Assembly (NCBI GenBank): GCA_045639325.1
Contig: JAZUCU010000030.1
Location: 1 to 64,000, forward strand
Reading direction: 5' to 3'
DNA length: 64,000 nucleotides
From: RGIG8244 sp045639325
GTDB taxonomy: Bacteria > Verrucomicrobiota > Lentisphaeria > Victivallales > UBA1829
Below are positions 53,974 to 63,597 of the stretch, piece by piece. The notes beneath the pieces were generated by a model. It was not told where the DNA came from, ran no database searches, and saw only the letters and a program-made list of their open reading frames with translations. Made by a program: the position numbers and the translations under genes. Each line of letters starts with the position of its first letter. Within the stretch, counting starts at the first letter, position 1.

Positions 53974-54768
53974 ATGAAAGTGCATGGTAATGAACAGTAT
54001 TTTTTGCTGAAAAAGAAGAATTCTGAGTCGTTGTTTGCGGCACCTGCCCATGGGCAGGTGAAGCGGAATCGCTTCACCTTAATAGAATTACTCGTTGTAA
54101 TTGCAATCATCGCAGTATTGGCAGGTATGCTTCTGCCCGCATTGAGCAGTTCCAGAGAAATCAGCCGTTCTGCAAGCTGTGTCAATAATCTGAAAAGCAT
54201 GGCTCAGTTTGATAATCTGTATTCCAATGACTTCAATGACTGGATGACTCCGGCGGTTTCAAGCAAAGATACTACTTTGCATTTTACCAGTGTAATCTAT
54301 CAGTATTATATTTCCAAAACAAGCAGCAAACTCTCCATTAACAAAAGTGGTATGAAAGTAGCTCCTGTTTTTGCATGTCCTTCTGAAGTCACTCCCTGGG
54401 GACATTACAACGACAAAGAATTTGCCTATACTCACTATTCCAGAAACTACAGAACCGGGGTGTGGAATACTGATACGATCGCTGCTGATAAAGTCGGGAT
54501 AAAACGTTCTAAAATTGCCCGTCCGGTATTGTTCAAAGTTGTTTTCGATTCAGCAAGACTTGGTTCTGCTGTTGCAGACTACCTCCAATGGGCTTATGGT
54601 GGTGCCCGTCATAAAGGTGGCGTTGTTATCAGTCACACTACATCCGAGAAACAGTACCGCAACGGTATCTCCAACATTGGTTGTGCAGACGGCCATGTGG
54701 AATCCATTAAAAAGCCGCACGTTGTATTGGCTAAGTACAACTTCAGCGAAGGTATGTTCAAAGAATGA
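53974..54768 (+). CDS. Pseudopilin-like protein with long N-terminal leader
   Basis: A 264-residue protein whose prepilin motif NRFTLIELLVVIAIIAVLAG begins only after about 31 residues. This leader is long and charged compared with the usual 5-8 residues, although AGGAGAAAAAC supports the upstream ATG. The C-terminus has SNIGCADGHVESI, the DGHV signature. It overlaps the heparinase-like gene by four bases (ATGA), so the two proteins are made in coupled fashion. It could anchor or guide the secreted lyase. Confidence 0.83.
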   Translation: MKVHGNEQYFLLKKKNSESLFAAPAHGQVKRNRFTLIELLVVIAIIAVLAGMLLPALSSSREISRSASCVNNLKSMAQFDNLYSNDFNDWMTPAVSSKDTTLHFTSVIYQYYISKTSSKLSINKSGMKVAPVFACPSEVTPWGHYNDKEFAYTHYSRNYRTGVWNTDTIAADKVGIKRSKIARPVLFKVVFDSARLGSAVADYLQWAYGGARHKGGVVISHTTSEKQYRNGISNIGCADGHVESIKKPHVVLAKYNFSEGMFKE

Positions 54769-57700
54769 AAAAGTTTTTGTTACTTTCCCTTTGCGCAATT
54801 GCTTTTGCCATTCATGCCAATACTATTCCGGAAACACTGTACCCGACTCCGGCGAAACGCTCGATGGATCAGACGGTTATCGACCGGGCAAAGCCGTATT
54901 TGAAACATTCTCCCGAAAAGTATGAATCTCTTGTTCCGCAGGAATCACCGGCACCGGTTTTGACCGAAGCCTCTTCTTTCGGATCCAGTTACAATGGCGC
55001 GATCTGCCCGTTCTGCGGTAAGACCGGACAATGGTTCAAGTATGATTTGATCAATGATCCCGACCGGATCTATTGTGCTTATACAGGGAAAGAATTCAGC
55101 ACGTTCCCGACTCCCCATACGGAGGAATTGACGGATTACCGCGGAAAGAAATATATCCGCAAATATTTCATTACCAAACATGTCAAGAATAGAGGCAATC
55201 CGAATCAGCCGGTAAAGGTTTACCCGGAAAATTATTTTGCCCGGGAACGCATCAAAGCCTTGATGGGTACTTGGAGTGGTGGTGCATTGCCCACTCTTGC
55301 CAACGCTTATTATGCAACCGGTGATGAAGAATATGCCAAACGTGCGATTGCGATCATGTACGGTTTTGCCAAAGCCTTGCCCGGTTATCCCTGGACGGCT
55401 CATTCCAAAGTAAAACCGCTGCCGAAATCAGAACTTCTGGCAAAAGCAAAGGTTCATGATGCCGGTTATCACGGCTGGCTGGGACCCGCCCGTATTGCTG
55501 CTGCGGAATCCAATTTCCGTAATCCCATGGAATCGGTGTATTTTACCAACTTCAGCAAAGCCTGGATGCAGCTCGCGGATTCAAAATCCTGGGCAGGCAG
55601 AAAAGAATTCATCCGGAAGAATCTGTTCGAAGAAGGCAAGATCCATTTTTATGCTTACGGCGCAAAACAGTGTGTCGGCAACGGGATCGGCATGTATGCG
55701 CCCGGTCTGGTACACCTTGGTATCGTGCTGAAAGACCAGTATCTTTACGACGGATTCATCAAAATCATGCTGGATTTTCTTTACAACGAAAATTATTACG
55801 ACGGCATGAGTACCGAAGGAAGTCCTGCCTATACTGGCATGGTTGGCGGCATGTGGAACCTCTTCCGTGTTTCCGGTTTGGTTGATGATAAAGCATTTAT
55901 GGCAAAGCATCCGATTATTGCGCTGATGGGAAAATCCACCGCCCGTGTTTCTCTGCATCGCGGCGGTAATGCCCCTTACGGCGACGATCACCCGTCCCAA
56001 TACTGGATCAACAAGCCGACGCCGAAAACGGTGACTCCCGGTGAAGAATTGGGCGGGTTCGGTATTTCCATTCTCCGAGGCGGTTCTGCGGATAAACGTA
56101 TGGAATTGTTCTTCCATCATGACCGTGCGGAAGGACATTCTCACGACGACATGCTCGGTATTCAGCTTTTCTACCGCGGCATTCCCATGCTGGAGCATTT
56201 CGGCGATACCCGGGATACAAAAGATCTCAATGCACAGATTCCGGAAGCTGAATTTTTCAAGAAGCTGAAATATCCTTATCCCATCGTGACCAAAGACACC
56301 CGCAAACGCGGTTTTGCTTTGCAGGATATGACGACAGCATTGACGAAAAATGTGGTCATGATCAACGAATACTGGTCTCACAACGGCAGCTACACTGCTT
56401 ATCGCGGAGGCTATCCCGACCAGCGTGCGCCTTATGGTAATTTGATGGCACGTACCGGACGTGTGCCGGAAAACGTCTTCCAGTTTGTGGAAGCGGATGG
56501 TCAGGACAGTTTCTCCAAGAATTTCCAGGGAATTGCCCTTTACCGTCGTGCCCTCGCAATGGTGACCCGTCCTGACGGCACACCTTATGTGGTTGATTTC
56601 TTTGCAGTCAACGGCGGACAGCGTCATTTGTTCCTGCTTCATTCCCGTGGTAAAGAGATCAAGAGTACTCTTTCCCGCGGCAAGAAATACGATCATCTGG
56701 AATCCATTCCGGATGGCGACATTGCTGCCGATTTGCAGATGAAAGCCGGCAGCGTATTCCTCCCCGGCAGAGTTCTGAACAATGTAGAGCTCGGTGGAAC
56801 GATCAAAGATTCCTGGAATCATGCATGGCTGTTCGATTATACCGCATGGGCTCCCAAAACGACCCGTCTTGCGGATGTTTTGAAAGTGGATCCCCATGTG
56901 TTTGCTGTGTATGGTCTTGTGAACGGTAAAGGCGGAAACATCCGGGCAATCCGTGCGGATGGACATTATCCTGTCACGATCCGGGAAACGGTCAACGGCA
57001 AAAAGAAAAGTTACCGTTTCCAGTTTGAAAATGCGGTGCATTATGCGGGTCTCCGTGCAGAAAGAAGAGAGTCTCTCGCAAAATGTTATATCCAATGCTA
57101 CAGTAGTTATTCCACGAAGGAAAAACCGCTGATTGCAGCCGTCAACAAGCTGGAATGTGATACAAAGAACAAGACATTCAAGAGTGCGGTGGAAATCAAT
57201 TTCCCCGATGGCTCCAAAGATATCGTTGTCTGGCAGCCTTTCTCTGAAATGACATCCTGGGATGGCGAACTCTTTAAAACCGATGCCCGTGCTGCTTTGA
57301 TCCGTATTAATGAACGCGGAAAAGTCAAGTACGTTTCCATGTCCGGCGGCACAAAATTGATCTGGCTGGGCAGAACATTCATCAACGATGGCAAGGGAAC
57401 GCTTTCCGCCCGTCTCAAACGGATCATCGGTGATATTTCCGGCGACTACGGGAAATCCATTCTTGTGTTGAATAATGCAGCTGACTGGCCTGCCGGTACG
57501 GCTTTGAAAGGACAGACTATCATTGCCGGGTTCTGCAGAGGTGACCGCCGTGAAGCGTATACGATTGACAAGATTGAGCACAAGGGTAATGAAACCTGGG
57601 TGTATCTGGAAAATTATCCGTTCTTCATTGATCATCGCGGCGAAGTGACTCATAAACTGTCTGACCCCGGCAATTGTTTCCTGGGCAGTGGAACAGGAAA

Positions 57701-57935
57701 GGGTGGTATGGCGACCCGTTATCTTTCCGGTTCAAAAGTGGTGTTCCCTGACCTGAAAAAATACTTTACACTGGATCGTCCTTATGGCTACAACAGCGGT
57801 TCCAATAACTGGATGCTGAAAGAAAAGGTCAATCTTGCGGTGGAAGGTGTTAAAGTTGGAACCCGTTTTGAAATACACCCTGACTATCAGGATGCAATCG
57901 TAGAAGTTATGACAATTACAAATAAGGAACTCTGA
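54765..57935 (+). CDS. Secreted heparinase II/III-family polysaccharide lyase-like protein
   Basis: A 1,056-residue exported protein (signal peptide KKFLLLSLCAIAFAIHA). It has an N-terminal zinc-knuckle-like segment (CPFCGKTGQW, then YCAYTGKEF, with only three of the usual four cysteines) and an (alpha/alpha) toroid region (about 120-400). A heparinase II/III beta-sheet domain follows, with EGHSHDDMLGIQLFYRG as its signature. Such enzymes cleave uronic-acid-containing polymers by elimination. The length is greater than the common 650-750; the extra C-terminal part (about 800-1056) is unrecognised. The start overlaps the pseudopilin stop. Confidence 0.82.
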   Translation: MKKFLLLSLCAIAFAIHANTIPETLYPTPAKRSMDQTVIDRAKPYLKHSPEKYESLVPQESPAPVLTEASSFGSSYNGAICPFCGKTGQWFKYDLINDPDRIYCAYTGKEFSTFPTPHTEELTDYRGKKYIRKYFITKHVKNRGNPNQPVKVYPENYFARERIKALMGTWSGGALPTLANAYYATGDEEYAKRAIAIMYGFAKALPGYPWTAHSKVKPLPKSELLAKAKVHDAGYHGWLGPARIAAAESNFRNPMESVYFTNFSKAWMQLADSKSWAGRKEFIRKNLFEEGKIHFYAYGAKQCVGNGIGMYAPGLVHLGIVLKDQYLYDGFIKIMLDFLYNENYYDGMSTEGSPAYTGMVGGMWNLFRVSGLVDDKAFMAKHPIIALMGKSTARVSLHRGGNAPYGDDHPSQYWINKPTPKTVTPGEELGGFGISILRGGSADKRMELFFHHDRAEGHSHDDMLGIQLFYRGIPMLEHFGDTRDTKDLNAQIPEAEFFKKLKYPYPIVTKDTRKRGFALQDMTTALTKNVVMINEYWSHNGSYTAYRGGYPDQRAPYGNLMARTGRVPENVFQFVEADGQDSFSKNFQGIALYRRALAMVTRPDGTPYVVDFFAVNGGQRHLFLLHSRGKEIKSTLSRGKKYDHLESIPDGDIAADLQMKAGSVFLPGRVLNNVELGGTIKDSWNHAWLFDYTAWAPKTTRLADVLKVDPHVFAVYGLVNGKGGNIRAIRADGHYPVTIRETVNGKKKSYRFQFENAVHYAGLRAERRESLAKCYIQCYSSYSTKEKPLIAAVNKLECDTKNKTFKSAVEINFPDGSKDIVVWQPFSEMTSWDGELFKTDARAALIRINERGKVKYVSMSGGTKLIWLGRTFINDGKGTLSARLKRIIGDISGDYGKSILVLNNAADWPAGTALKGQTIIAGFCRGDRREAYTIDKIEHKGNETWVYLENYPFFIDHRGEVTHKLSDPGNCFLGSGTGKGGMATRYLSGSKVVFPDLKKYFTLDRPYGYNSGSNNWMLKEKVNLAVEGVKVGTRFEIHPDYQDAIVEVMTITNKEL

Positions 57936-57937
57936 TT

Positions 57938-58756
57938 ATGAAAAAAGTATGGATGACATTGGCTGCTGCAGCGGTTGCGGCAACTCTTTCTGCTGAAATC
58001 GTGAAAAATCCGGATTCCAACACTTTGTGGATCGAAAACGGAAAAAATATCAAAAGCGCCGTCAAACATGGTGATCTGGTCTGGGGTACCGGCGGAAAAA
58101 TCAAAGTGACAGCGCAGGATAACGGATTTACATTCGGCCCCGGCGGAGCATTGGGGATTTATGTCCCGGTTTCCAAACAGTATCCCTGGCTCTGTGCGAA
58201 AGTCAAAACCGTGGAACGCATTGGCAACACATATCATTCACTGGGAATGAATCCGAACCTCAATATCGGTTTGTTCAGCGTTGTTTCCAAGATTCCCCGC
58301 GGCACATACTGCATCAATCTGGCAGACTCTCCGAAATTGCAGGATAAAGCGTTTTCCAATTATATGCGTATGGATATTCACAGCGGCAACATCACTTTTG
58401 ATTACATCGGTATGTTCAAAGAACCGCCCTGTGCGCTTTCTTTTGGTGATGCTCCCGTCAAGAAAGGTACCAATGCCAAAATCACCATCAAGACTGCACA
58501 GCCTGCAGAAATGGTTCAGCTGAAGTTCTACAAGGCTTACACCATGCCTGCAATCAACGTGATTCCCAATGCAAAACGTTATCTTGCAAAACCGGTGGAA
58601 GGTAAGGACAATAAGGAATGGACTTTTGAATTCCCGTACAACGGCTTCAAGGGTGTTGACGGCAAGATTGGTACCGTTGTCATCGAAGCTCTTGTTGAAA
58701 CAAAAGAAGATATGGAAAGTTACATCTTCTTCAATCAGGTTCCGTTTGAAAAGTAA
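57938..58756 (+). CDS. Secreted protein of unknown function
   Basis: A 272-residue protein with a signal peptide (KKVWMTLAAAAVAATLSAE) and a likely beta-rich body (GLFSVVSKIPRGTYCINLAD, MDIHSGNITFDYIGMFKEPP). No recognised family. It begins two bases after the lyase stop with AAGGAACT upstream, so it is co-translated with that enzyme. Its size and position resemble the 259-residue module proteins, but sequence similarity is not evident by eye. It might be a carbohydrate-binding partner. Confidence 0.72.
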   Translation: MKKVWMTLAAAAVAATLSAEIVKNPDSNTLWIENGKNIKSAVKHGDLVWGTGGKIKVTAQDNGFTFGPGGALGIYVPVSKQYPWLCAKVKTVERIGNTYHSLGMNPNLNIGLFSVVSKIPRGTYCINLADSPKLQDKAFSNYMRMDIHSGNITFDYIGMFKEPPCALSFGDAPVKKGTNAKITIKTAQPAEMVQLKFYKAYTMPAINVIPNAKRYLAKPVEGKDNKEWTFEFPYNGFKGVDGKIGTVVIEALVETKEDMESYIFFNQVPFEK

Positions 58757-58843
58757 GATAAAGTAAGATTGGCAAGCAGATTCACCCTGTTGGGAATCTT
58801 TTTGACTTGTAATTCTAGTTCGAAAATAGAAAGGAACAGCAGG

Positions 58844-61447
58844 ATGAAACAGCTTCAGAAACAAATCTCTCAATATGACTTGATTTATAAAAGTCCGGCG
58901 CGCCATTGGCTCGATGGCCTTAACATCGGTAACGGGACCATGTGTGCCATGGCGTATGATGCGGAAGGCGCGTATCCCGAATGGCTTGTCAATCATCACA
59001 CGCTCTGGAATGAAAACTGTAAAGGATTCGTTCGGCATCCGATGAGCCATATCCGGAAGATTGCTGCCGGTGAACTTTCTTTTATCGAGGAAATGTCAAA
59101 GGAAAATCCTACGGGCGAACGCATTGTGCCGGAACCGGCATACGGCGCGCAGCTGCGTTTGGAATCCGGACATTCTGCCACCATGGCGCCGCCTCATAAA
59201 ATCACGCGCCATTTGCATTTGTTTGACGGAATGCTGGAAACACAGTTGTCAAGACACCTTTCTCATCCCGTAATCAACAGTTTTGTCTGCCACGACAAAG
59301 ACATCATGGTCGTTCAGGTCCGGAATGTTTCCTGTATGACCGCCTATGGTCAGCGGATCCGTTTGTTCCGTGAACGGCAGGCGGAATATGCGGCACCGGA
59401 ATTTTATCAGGAAGCGGATGCCATTGCATTCCGTCAGCAGATCGGAACTATGAGTTTTACCGCAGCGGTTCTGGTCAAGAGCCGCCCTGATCTGCCGGTT
59501 GACTATGCAGATTTGTTTCCCAATTACAGCCATTCGACGAAAGAGTTCGGACCGCAGAAGATTTCCAGTGTCGTGAAGGATGCGGAAAGTCTGGTGATTA
59601 ATGCGACCGGGAATTATGACGTATTCATGAGCATCAGCCCGGTGGATACTCCGGCGGAACTGATTCAGAAGCTGCGTACTGCGGCGGAAGCAGGCAGTGA
59701 ATCCATGCAGGAGGAAACGGCTGCATTCTGGCATAAATTCTGGGAAGGGAACGAAGTACATCTTTCTGATCCCGGTTTGGATCAACTCTGGTATTTGAGC
59801 AATTATCACATGCGGATTGCGGAAGGTGGTAATCCTGCCTGGGGGCTTTGCGGTCCCTGGTTCGGACGTACCTGCAATCCGTCACAGAGACTCCCCTGGT
59901 TCGGCTATTTTACCAATGATTACAACGCACAGGCCCCGGTCATGCCGCTGCCGCTGATCAATCATCCCGAACTGGCAGAAGGTACGTTCCGGATGATTCA
60001 TGCCCAGTTGAAAAATGCCCAGGAAAATGCAAAACTGTTTGAAATGCCTGGCGCTTATTATCCGTTGAGCTGTGGCCCGGATGGCAAAGAGTGTTCTCAC
60101 GGCTTGTATCGTCTCTGCATGGGCGGCGGCCCCTACTGGTGTACCATGATCCACCGTCATTTCCGCTATACAAATGATCTTGAGTTTCTGAAAAAATACG
60201 GATATGATGTGATTCGGGAAGTCTGCCGTTTCTTTGCTGCGTATCTCGATTGGAATGAAGAAGAACAATGCTATCACCTCCTTTGCAGTCAAAATCCGGA
60301 ACTGTTTTATATCGACCATCCGGACCCCATTGATACTTTGGCGTTTTTGAAAAGTACCCTGCAGGCCGGTGTGGAATGTTCTGAACTGTTGAATTGTGAC
60401 GACGATGACCGGAAAAAATGGCAGCATATTCTGGCACATTATCCCCTTTATCCGACTACAAGCAAAGGATTTTCTCCGTTGGTCGGATTGCCGGAAAATC
60501 ATATCAATCACTCCCGGACTCTGGCGCCGGTTTTCCCTGCGGGTGAACTGGACCCCGAATTGCCCGGCGGTCAGCTGGAAGATGCCAAAAGAGAATTTTT
60601 TAATCCGGCATGGAAGGGGTTCATGCACTCGGTCAGCTGTAATGACGGCTTTACGGAAGGCTGGACCGGTAAGGTATTCCATCGCGGTGTCCCCGCATGT
60701 CGTCTGGGCGAAAAAGATGTTGCATGGAAATATCTGTGCGACCTGATTACAGGCTGCGTGAAGCCGAACGGTTTGATTGCTCATAACATGGCACAGCTGG
60801 TGAATACAGACTTCAGCGAGAAAAATATTGTGAATGCTCCTGATATGCTCTTTTATCATTGCGACGGATATCCCCCGATTTCTATTCGTGAGATTGCCGT
60901 CGGGCGTGCGGAGGAAGATGCGACGGATGACCCGGAATGTAAGGAAAAAATGTACCCTGTCATCGAAGGTCCCGCAATCTACCTGCTGCTGGTCGGCGAA
61001 ATGCTTCTGCAGGGCTATCACGGCCTGATCCGCCTGTTCCCTGCCTTGCCGGATGACCGGGATGCGTCGTTCAAAAATCTTCGCGCGGAAGGCCCTCTGC
61101 TTGTTTCTGCCGAGAAGAAAAATGGTGTTGTCCAGTATGTGAAAATCAAGGCTTTGGGCAAACAGACGTTCTCCTTGCTGAATCCGTGGGAAGATGGCAA
61201 GACGGTTTACCTGAATGGCGAACCGGTAGTTTTAGCCCATCATCACCCGTTTACACTCAATGATAACGAAGAAATTGTTCTGAGTCTGGAACCGGAATTC
61301 GTGGAAACGGAAGCGGTGATCGAAGAAGCCAAACCGCGCCTGATTATGATCGACGGCTGTCGCGGCGCATTCGTCGGCAAGCCCTCACAGGCAGAATATT
61401 ATGTTGGATTGGAACAGATTCGCAATCGCAGATTTACGGAGAAGTGA
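58844..61447 (+). CDS. GH95-like glycoside hydrolase
   Basis: An 867-residue enzyme without a signal peptide. The N-terminus WLDGLNIGNGTMCAMAYDAE matches the GH95 'GNG.LGA' block, and the C-terminus has IEGPAIYLLLVGEMLLQGYH and LIRLFPALP, as in GH95 (alpha-L-fucosidase or galactosidase) families. It is diverged and could be a relative family. The ATG at 58844 is chosen, with AGGAACAGCAGG upstream; an earlier in-frame start would add 25 residues with no such site. It is followed by a second, non-identical GH95-like gene. Confidence 0.7.
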   Translation: MKQLQKQISQYDLIYKSPARHWLDGLNIGNGTMCAMAYDAEGAYPEWLVNHHTLWNENCKGFVRHPMSHIRKIAAGELSFIEEMSKENPTGERIVPEPAYGAQLRLESGHSATMAPPHKITRHLHLFDGMLETQLSRHLSHPVINSFVCHDKDIMVVQVRNVSCMTAYGQRIRLFRERQAEYAAPEFYQEADAIAFRQQIGTMSFTAAVLVKSRPDLPVDYADLFPNYSHSTKEFGPQKISSVVKDAESLVINATGNYDVFMSISPVDTPAELIQKLRTAAEAGSESMQEETAAFWHKFWEGNEVHLSDPGLDQLWYLSNYHMRIAEGGNPAWGLCGPWFGRTCNPSQRLPWFGYFTNDYNAQAPVMPLPLINHPELAEGTFRMIHAQLKNAQENAKLFEMPGAYYPLSCGPDGKECSHGLYRLCMGGGPYWCTMIHRHFRYTNDLEFLKKYGYDVIREVCRFFAAYLDWNEEEQCYHLLCSQNPELFYIDHPDPIDTLAFLKSTLQAGVECSELLNCDDDDRKKWQHILAHYPLYPTTSKGFSPLVGLPENHINHSRTLAPVFPAGELDPELPGGQLEDAKREFFNPAWKGFMHSVSCNDGFTEGWTGKVFHRGVPACRLGEKDVAWKYLCDLITGCVKPNGLIAHNMAQLVNTDFSEKNIVNAPDMLFYHCDGYPPISIREIAVGRAEEDATDDPECKEKMYPVIEGPAIYLLLVGEMLLQGYHGLIRLFPALPDDRDASFKNLRAEGPLLVSAEKKNGVVQYVKIKALGKQTFSLLNPWEDGKTVYLNGEPVVLAHHHPFTLNDNEEIVLSLEPEFVETEAVIEEAKPRLIMIDGCRGAFVGKPSQAEYYVGLEQIRNRRFTEK

Positions 61448-61453
61448 GATAAG

Positions 61454-63583
61454 ATGATTTTTACAAGAGAATTTCCGCTGCCGGAACAGCAGCAGGGTGC
61501 AATGTTGGGGAACGGTCTGCTTGGAGCACAGCTCTGGGGCGAAGGCAACCTTTTGAACATGAGTATCGGCTGTGCTTCTTTGTGGGATCATCGCGGCGGA
61601 TTACATTGGACGCCGGAACAGAATTTTGAATTTATTAAGAAGTCCGTTGCCGCAGGTGACCTTGATACCATTAAGCAAGTATTTGCTTCAAAAACCGTTG
61701 CAGGCGTCGTGACGCGCCCGTCATTGATTCCTTGCGGCAGAGTGGTGATTCATCTCCCCGAAAATGCAGAACTGCTCCGGTATGAGATTCGTTTGGAATA
61801 TGGTTTGACGCAAATTGTTTATCAGAATGGAAATACAGAAAAACGTATTTCTTTCTGTGCGGATATGAGCACAAAACACGGTTTTGTCTGTCAGGGCTTG
61901 ACGGATGAAATGACTTTGGAACTGTTGCCATCTTATGACCTTTACAAGACAGACATTCTGGGCAGACCGGAATCTTTTGCCGGACGCGGTTATGAGGCAC
62001 CGTTTGTCTTGAACGATGGAGCTCTTCTTGCGTTCTGCCAGAAGATGCCGGCTGATCCTGCGTACTCCCTTGTTTTGAAACGGGATGGGACGGGTTTTGT
62101 TCTTGATTTCTTCCGCGGAGAAGAAACACCGGAATCCTTGAAAACAAAGGAACTTCCGTCTTATTGTGATATTCAGAAAAGTTCTAAGGATTGGTGGAAT
62201 AATTATTTTGCAAAGATTCCCCGCATCCAATTGGATGATAAAGAATTGGAAGAAACTTACTACAGCGGGATGTACAAGTATGGAATCATGACCAATCCTG
62301 CCGGGGTAACGCCCGGTTTGCAGGGGCCGTGGATCGAAGATCATACCCTTCCGCCGTGGCAGGGGGATTATCATTTCAACATCAATGTGCAGATGTGCAA
62401 TTCGCCCGGATTTGCTGCCGGATTGTTTGAGCATCTCATGCCGCTTTTCCGGATGGTGCTTTCCTGGAAGGAATCCTTGCGGTATAACGCAAAATGTTTC
62501 GTTGGAATCGATAACGGCTATATGCTCCCTCACGCGACCGATGACCGTGGCGTATGCATGGGCAGTTTCTGGACCGGCAGCATCGATCATGCCTGCGCAG
62601 CATGGATCGCCATGATGATGTTTGATTATTGTGATTATTCCGGCGATACGGCATTTCTGAAAGAGGAAGTGTTTGATTTCATGAAAGGTGTGATGAATGT
62701 CTTTCAAAAAATGTTGGAAGAAGCCCCGGATGGCTCTCTGGTTCTGCCCATAAGTATCTCTCCGGAATACCGTGGTACTGCGTTGGATGCATGTGGTAAG
62801 AATTCCAGTTTTCAACTTGCTGCCATTCATAACCTTGCACGGAATCTGATCAAGTCTGCAAAAATACTGAATGAGGAAGTCGATCCGTTCTGGGAGAAGG
62901 TCGAAAAAGATTTGCCGCACTGTTCCATTTATGGGGAAGGCGATAAACAGGAAATCGCTCTCTGGGATGGCCTGCCGTTGGAAGAAAGTCACCGCCATCA
63001 CTCCCATCTGGGCGGAATCTGCCCCTTTAACACGATTGATGTGATGGACCCGGCATGGGAAAAAATCATCCTCAATTCCAACCGCCGCTGGACCGCAAAA
63101 GGCATGGGCGAATGGACGGGCTGGGGAATCACATGGGCATCCCGTCTGCGGAGTCGTCTGGGTAATGCCGAAGCTGCGGTTTTGATGTTAGACCTTTGGA
63201 AAAAATGTTTTACGAATAAAGGCGGCGGCACGCTCCATGATGCCGCTTTCCGTGGTTTTTCAACGTTTGCCTCCTGTGATTTTATCATGCAGATGGATGC
63301 TACAATGGGTGCGGTGACTGCGATTCAGGATTTGTTTGCCCATGACATCAATGGTGTGCTTTATTTCTTCCGTGGAATCCCGAAGTCCTGGAAACAAAGT
63401 ACTTTTGATGCTCTTTATCTCCCCGGCGGCTTGATTGCCAGCGGCGAATTCTGCAAAGGTAAAACGGTCAAATTAAGTATGACAGCCACGCGCGACATTA
63501 CATTCCGTTACAAACTGCCGGATCAGGAACCGATCTTCACCGTTACTCTCAAAAAAGGCGAGACGGTTTCGAAAACATTTTGA
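61454..63583 (+). CDS. GH95-like glycoside hydrolase (second)
   Basis: A 709-residue cytoplasmic enzyme with clearer GH95 features: MLGNGLLGAQLWGEG, ISPEYRGTALDACGKNSSFQ (catalytic Glu region), SHRHHSHLGGICPF, GMGEWTGWGITWASRLRSRL, MDATMGAVTAIQDLF. The GH95 family removes alpha-L-fucose or alpha-galactose. Six bases separate it from the preceding gene. The ribosome site is weak (GAAGTGAGATAAG), so the start is fairly but not fully secure. With the GH78 gene it suggests a diet of fucose/rhamnose-bearing glycans. Confidence 0.83.
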   Translation: MIFTREFPLPEQQQGAMLGNGLLGAQLWGEGNLLNMSIGCASLWDHRGGLHWTPEQNFEFIKKSVAAGDLDTIKQVFASKTVAGVVTRPSLIPCGRVVIHLPENAELLRYEIRLEYGLTQIVYQNGNTEKRISFCADMSTKHGFVCQGLTDEMTLELLPSYDLYKTDILGRPESFAGRGYEAPFVLNDGALLAFCQKMPADPAYSLVLKRDGTGFVLDFFRGEETPESLKTKELPSYCDIQKSSKDWWNNYFAKIPRIQLDDKELEETYYSGMYKYGIMTNPAGVTPGLQGPWIEDHTLPPWQGDYHFNINVQMCNSPGFAAGLFEHLMPLFRMVLSWKESLRYNAKCFVGIDNGYMLPHATDDRGVCMGSFWTGSIDHACAAWIAMMMFDYCDYSGDTAFLKEEVFDFMKGVMNVFQKMLEEAPDGSLVLPISISPEYRGTALDACGKNSSFQLAAIHNLARNLIKSAKILNEEVDPFWEKVEKDLPHCSIYGEGDKQEIALWDGLPLEESHRHHSHLGGICPFNTIDVMDPAWEKIILNSNRRWTAKGMGEWTGWGITWASRLRSRLGNAEAAVLMLDLWKKCFTNKGGGTLHDAAFRGFSTFASCDFIMQMDATMGAVTAIQDLFAHDINGVLYFFRGIPKSWKQSTFDALYLPGGLIASGEFCKGKTVKLSMTATRDITFRYKLPDQEPIFTVTLKKGETVSKTF

Positions 63584-63597
63584 ATGCAGGAGTTAGC

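Noticed and set aside
55581..57653. Long minus-strand open frame opposite the heparinase-like gene
   Set aside because: The plus strand encodes a signal peptide and a family signature; the antisense reading has neither.
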